Below are positions 60,865 to 64,000 of a DNA stretch of 64,000 nt, one piece after another; the first letter of the stretch is position 1; every line of letters begins with the position of its first letter. The stretch covers positions 3,068,243 through 3,132,242 of the forward strand of contig JAJEKV010000023.1 in the NCBI GenBank assembly GCA_021234155.1, read 5' to 3'. The notes beneath the pieces are model-generated. The model did no database searches. It saw nothing but the letters and a program-made list of their open reading frames with translations, and was not told the DNA's origin. Position numbers and translations under genes: made by a program. The stretch is from Isoetes taiwanensis. Lineage: Eukaryota > Streptophyta > Lycopodiopsida > Isoetales > Isoetaceae.

Positions 60865-61472
60865 GTTTTGGGGTGCGGGTTCGGGAACTCTGCAAAGCGA
60901 CCCTCTGTGAGGACCCCTTGGATCTAACAGGGAGAATCCGGGGGACTATGTCACGCGGGATTTGCAAGAAAATAACAAGAAGAAGAAAAAGCGAGAGCGA
61001 GAGAACAATGAGAGGAAAATGATAAGCTTCCTTGATATCTATGATGAACATACATGAGCTCACGCAATCGAGAGAAGACTGAAGAGAGACAAGACTCAAA
61101 ACTCATCTAAAACTCATGTGCTAGCTCTCACTCATATATATAGTACAATGGCCTTTTGGCCCAATATAGACACTGACCGATCTCGGTCTGCCAGACTCAC
61201 GGAAGGAGGCCTGATTCTGGAGAATGTTGGCGGTGCCTCTTGAAGTACCTAGAATCATGGCCGACACTGGCCGACGCGGTGGCAGGCCATCACTCTGTCC
61301 GGCCGGCGCCTCTTGTTCCAACGGGCCAGCAGCTTTGACTGCGTGGGTCTACGCCTTGGTCACCTCGGCTGAGCCTTTGATGGCTGACCCGTAGGGTCAA
61401 TCATGGATCCTTGTTCTTGACCTGGTCCGTCGTATGCATGAATAGTCACATACCGGGAGGCACGAGGACTAA
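60865..61472 (-). repeat. 3' LTR, third family member
   Basis: The most diverged of the three LTRs, still aligning through ATTCATGCATACGACGGACC, the TATA box and the terminal CCCCAAAA. At its start the bases between the purine tract and TTAGTCC are missing: GGTGGGG runs straight into TTAG, where the 16.6-kb copy has GGTGGGGGAGTGTTAG. Confidence 0.75.
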
Positions 61473-61489
61473 CCCCACCAAAGCGACAC

Positions 61490-63998
61490 TCGGGGGTGAA
61501 GAAAAGGAGGAAGTGTTTCGGCGGGAAGCCATCGGTCGAAAGTGATCCTCACGGGGAGTGAGGGCGAGGCACCATATGGTAAGTGCCTATGAGATCTGCC
61601 GGCGTATTTGAAGAAGCGGGAGGAGTGTTGAGCCCAAAGGCGGGATCAGCATCAATGAGAAAATGAGAGCCGCACCATGTCTTCAAAAGGGCGGCGTGGG
61701 CGTCAGAAGAAACAAGCCCGACATTCCATGAGCAAAAGGGGTCACGGAGGCGAAGGCACCGCCCGGCATTGGATTGATAAAAATGGGCCATTTGCCGATT
61801 TAAGGAGCTGAGCAAGATGCATTTTAGAGCAGCACAAAAACTTGCTTGAAGGTGGGTGAAGGATGCGGTGAGGTGGCGGCGTAAAGAAGGTGTCAAGACC
61901 ATGTAGCGCATCGCTGTGGCGTTTGCCAACCACGCTCATTAGCAATATAGATCCAATTCGTGGTGTTATCAAGAGTGGCACCCTCCTCCCAATGGGGCCG
62001 GCGAACAAAAGGGGATCCCCACTTGGAGATCCGGTCGAGATCCGAGGTGGAGTCCATCGGCATGGCCATCCATGACCTTTGTCCAAAAGGGGAGGCGCCA
62101 ATCGAGGAAGTGAGGAACACAGGGCGTGGAGGAACACCCGGGGAAGCATAGGGAGAGGGAACCATGCCGTGGCGTGGGTTCTGAAGAGACACTCCCGGAA
62201 TTCACGAAAGGGCGGATCAAGAGCTTTACACCAACGATCCCAGACGAGGCGAGAGAGTTGAGAGTTGGGGAGGGCTATCAACTGTAGGGGGCTGTCTTGC
62301 TATCGAAGAGCACGTAATTGATTGTAACCGTGAGGTGTTGCATATAAATTTGTGCATAGGGAAGATCCTCGGGATGTCCTAGATACTTCCTTATTTGTTG
62401 CGGCACTTCGCTTGCCGGAGAGGTAAATGATGTGCAAGCTCGAGGCATGTACTCTTGATGAAGGCGTGTATGCGAGCATGATCGGGTGAATAGGGGTTGT
62501 TATCCAACCATTGAAGAGTGGGGTCACCACGAAAGTTACATGTCGTGGCCCATCCCGAAATCTCTCCATGTATCACCGGATAGAAATCATGAAAAATGTA
62601 AGCCATAGGCTGAAGGCAGGTTACGAAGGTGATGAAGTCAGGATCATCATGGTGAATGAGATCAAAGACCAAAGGGCACGGCATAAACCTTGTCTTCAAT
62701 TGAGAGTTCGGCCGGATCAGAAGGAAATGCGCGGTCTTGGCAGTGAACATCCACAGGACCATCATTTATGCCACTTTAGAAGAAAGAGGTGGCGGCGGGC
62801 AACCACATAATCCGGATAGCAGGATGGGCGGGAAATCAACAGGCGGTGGCTAACGATGGCAATATAGCCGTCAAGTTTGGTGCACATGCCTCATCATTGA
62901 CCCGAATAGCGTCAGAATGGCGTTGTTCAAGGTCCACGGATCACCGTGGTCCTTTTCTAATAGAAGGCGTGACTGGTCACGGACCCGTGTATGAGAAGTG
63001 TGGACCTGTGAGGTGGATTGCCCAGGAGCATTGAGTCGAAGCACGACAATCTCCGCGTCATCAAGAATTTTCTGTTTTACGTACCTCAGTAAAGCTGATC
63101 TTGGAGATGTGTGACATGTGAAGTCTGCGTGGAGATTTGAGCCGCCGAGAGAGACAATTTGAGCGTCCACGCTTCGGTAAGGTTTTGAACTTGAGTCTTT
63201 GTAATTGTCACAAAGCTCTGAGTACAAGGCATCAAGCTTAGCTATATCGTTCTCTTTGTCACTCAGGAGAGTATCTTTGGACTTGTTTTGCTCCAATAAG
63301 TCCTGAATTTCGGATTGGAGTTGAGCCTGCTGATCTGTAAGTAGGCTGGTGCGATCTGTGCACTTTGAGATCTATACGGGCCTGTAAAGAGAGCTCTCGT
63401 GCTTGTCTTGAAGTTGGGCCTCCAAAGTTTGAACTTGTGCGGTGGCGGCTTGAAGGTCCTTGTGAGAACGATATCGAGGCCGTCGGGGCCCGTGTGACCC
63501 CATTCATAAAGAGCTTCTTGGGATTCTTGTAACTTTAGAGCGGCAGCTTGAGCATCCTGGCGATCTTGATACAACGGTGGCGAGTCTTTGTGGTGGTGGA
63601 GCCTGTTTGTTGCCTGGTTTTGCGATGTTTGTGAGAGATGGTGTGGCGGAATGCTTGAATTACATGGAGGAGGAAAGCGGTGACATGAGTCGAATTTTGA
63701 CATGACCGAAGGAGAAGAAGAGGCGTGAAGTGCCGACTTGGTGAGTCGAGGAAAGGGACGGCCGAGTGGAATCATGAGAAGGAGGAGGTGTGGGAGGAAA
63801 GTAATGACGGATAATGGCTTGAAGGTGGCCTCCCACGTAAACCCGAGAAATAGAAGTGGCAGGCGAAGGCGGTCCACTTCTTGGAAAAAGTAGAAGCGAC
63901 AATTGGGGCCAATGATGTGGTGGGTTGGCGAGTAGCAAAGTGACCACTATATTATAGAAAAGGTTTATTGATATGGGTGTTCTTGATAGAATACCCAA
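61490..63998 (-). pseudogene. Unknown retroelement-borne protein, second copy, frameshifted
   Basis: Blocks collinear with 16620-19353 recur. GILSRTPISIN and VGGHLQAIIRHYFPP lie near 63990-63810, DAQAAALKLQESQEALYEW near 63540, and PMAYIFHDFYPVIHGE near 62600. LDNNPYSPDHARI lies near 62490, DWRLPFWTKVMDGHADG near 62090 and SHFLIDADPAFGLNTPP near 61640. The conserved order and similarity across frame breaks show a shared ancestral protein. Several frameshifts and stops prevent translation here. The N-terminus lies beyond 64000. Confidence 0.6.
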
Positions 63999-64000
63999 GG

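Larger units (their letters stand above)
60865..64000 (-). mobile_element. Second copy of the unknown-ORF LTR element (runs off the window)
   Basis: Minus-strand LTR (61472-60865) of the same family as the 2.5- and 16-kb LTRs, preceded by a purine tract and the same unknown coding region, which continues past the window end. It abuts Helitron sequence at about 60862, so it was probably inserted into the Helitron. Confidence 0.75.

Noticed and set aside
1-64000. CRISPR arrays, operons, bacterial signals or organelle DNA insertions
   Set aside because: No regularly spaced identical repeats, no ribosome-binding-site-led gene clusters, and no recognisable plastid or mitochondrial genes were seen.

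Overview
This window reads as nuclear DNA of a land plant with a large, repeat-rich genome. The reasons are one well-conserved multi-exon auxin influx carrier gene (AUX1/LAX family), a decayed plant-type ATL RING-H2 gene, and about 30 kb of recognisable plant transposons: Ty3/gypsy, LINE, tRNA-derived SINE, hAT and Helitron. Gene density is very low and almost every element is broken by stops, frameshifts and deletions. A fern, gymnosperm or other large-genome lineage is plausible, but I cannot name the species.

Layout. 0.07-0.5 kb: a possible LTR relic. 2.5-8.4 kb: an Athila/Tat-like gypsy element (5' LTR, tRNA-Asp-type primer site, gag with three zinc knuckles, broken protease, RT, RNase H and integrase), with a short antisense ORF and TATA box just beyond. 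11.8-13.6 kb: a 5'-truncated LINE. 16.0-19.4 kb, minus strand: a 3' LTR of the same gypsy family attached to a long unknown coding region. 20.7-25.5 kb: a longer LINE that ends against an ATL RING-H2 pseudogene at 25.5-26.2 kb. 31.4-36.1 kb: further LINE fragments.

40.0-42.5 kb: the one apparently functional host gene, an AUX1/LAX auxin permease with eight coding exons. 45.5-49.0 kb: two exons of an unrecognised coiled-coil protein. Their intron holds a 1.67-kb solo LTR with a perfect 5-bp target duplication. 50.3-52.9 kb: a nearly readable hAT transposase. 54.7 kb: a tRNA-derived SINE. 56.9-60.9 kb: a Helitron with an exact 3' hairpin and CTAG end, whose helicase is mostly deleted. 60.9 kb to the end: a second copy of the unknown-ORF LTR element, lying against the Helitron.

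The most interesting material is the unknown protein (about 900 codons) carried next to gypsy-family LTRs in two copies. A matching GATTA flank suggests that the gypsy 5' portion at 2.5 kb and the unknown-ORF 3' portion at 16-19 kb may be two halves of one insertion split by an inversion. A conserved stem-loop is also shared by LINE 3' ends that carry different microsatellite tails. The transposons do not form a pathway with the host genes. The AUX1/LAX gene stands alone and would act in cellular auxin uptake.
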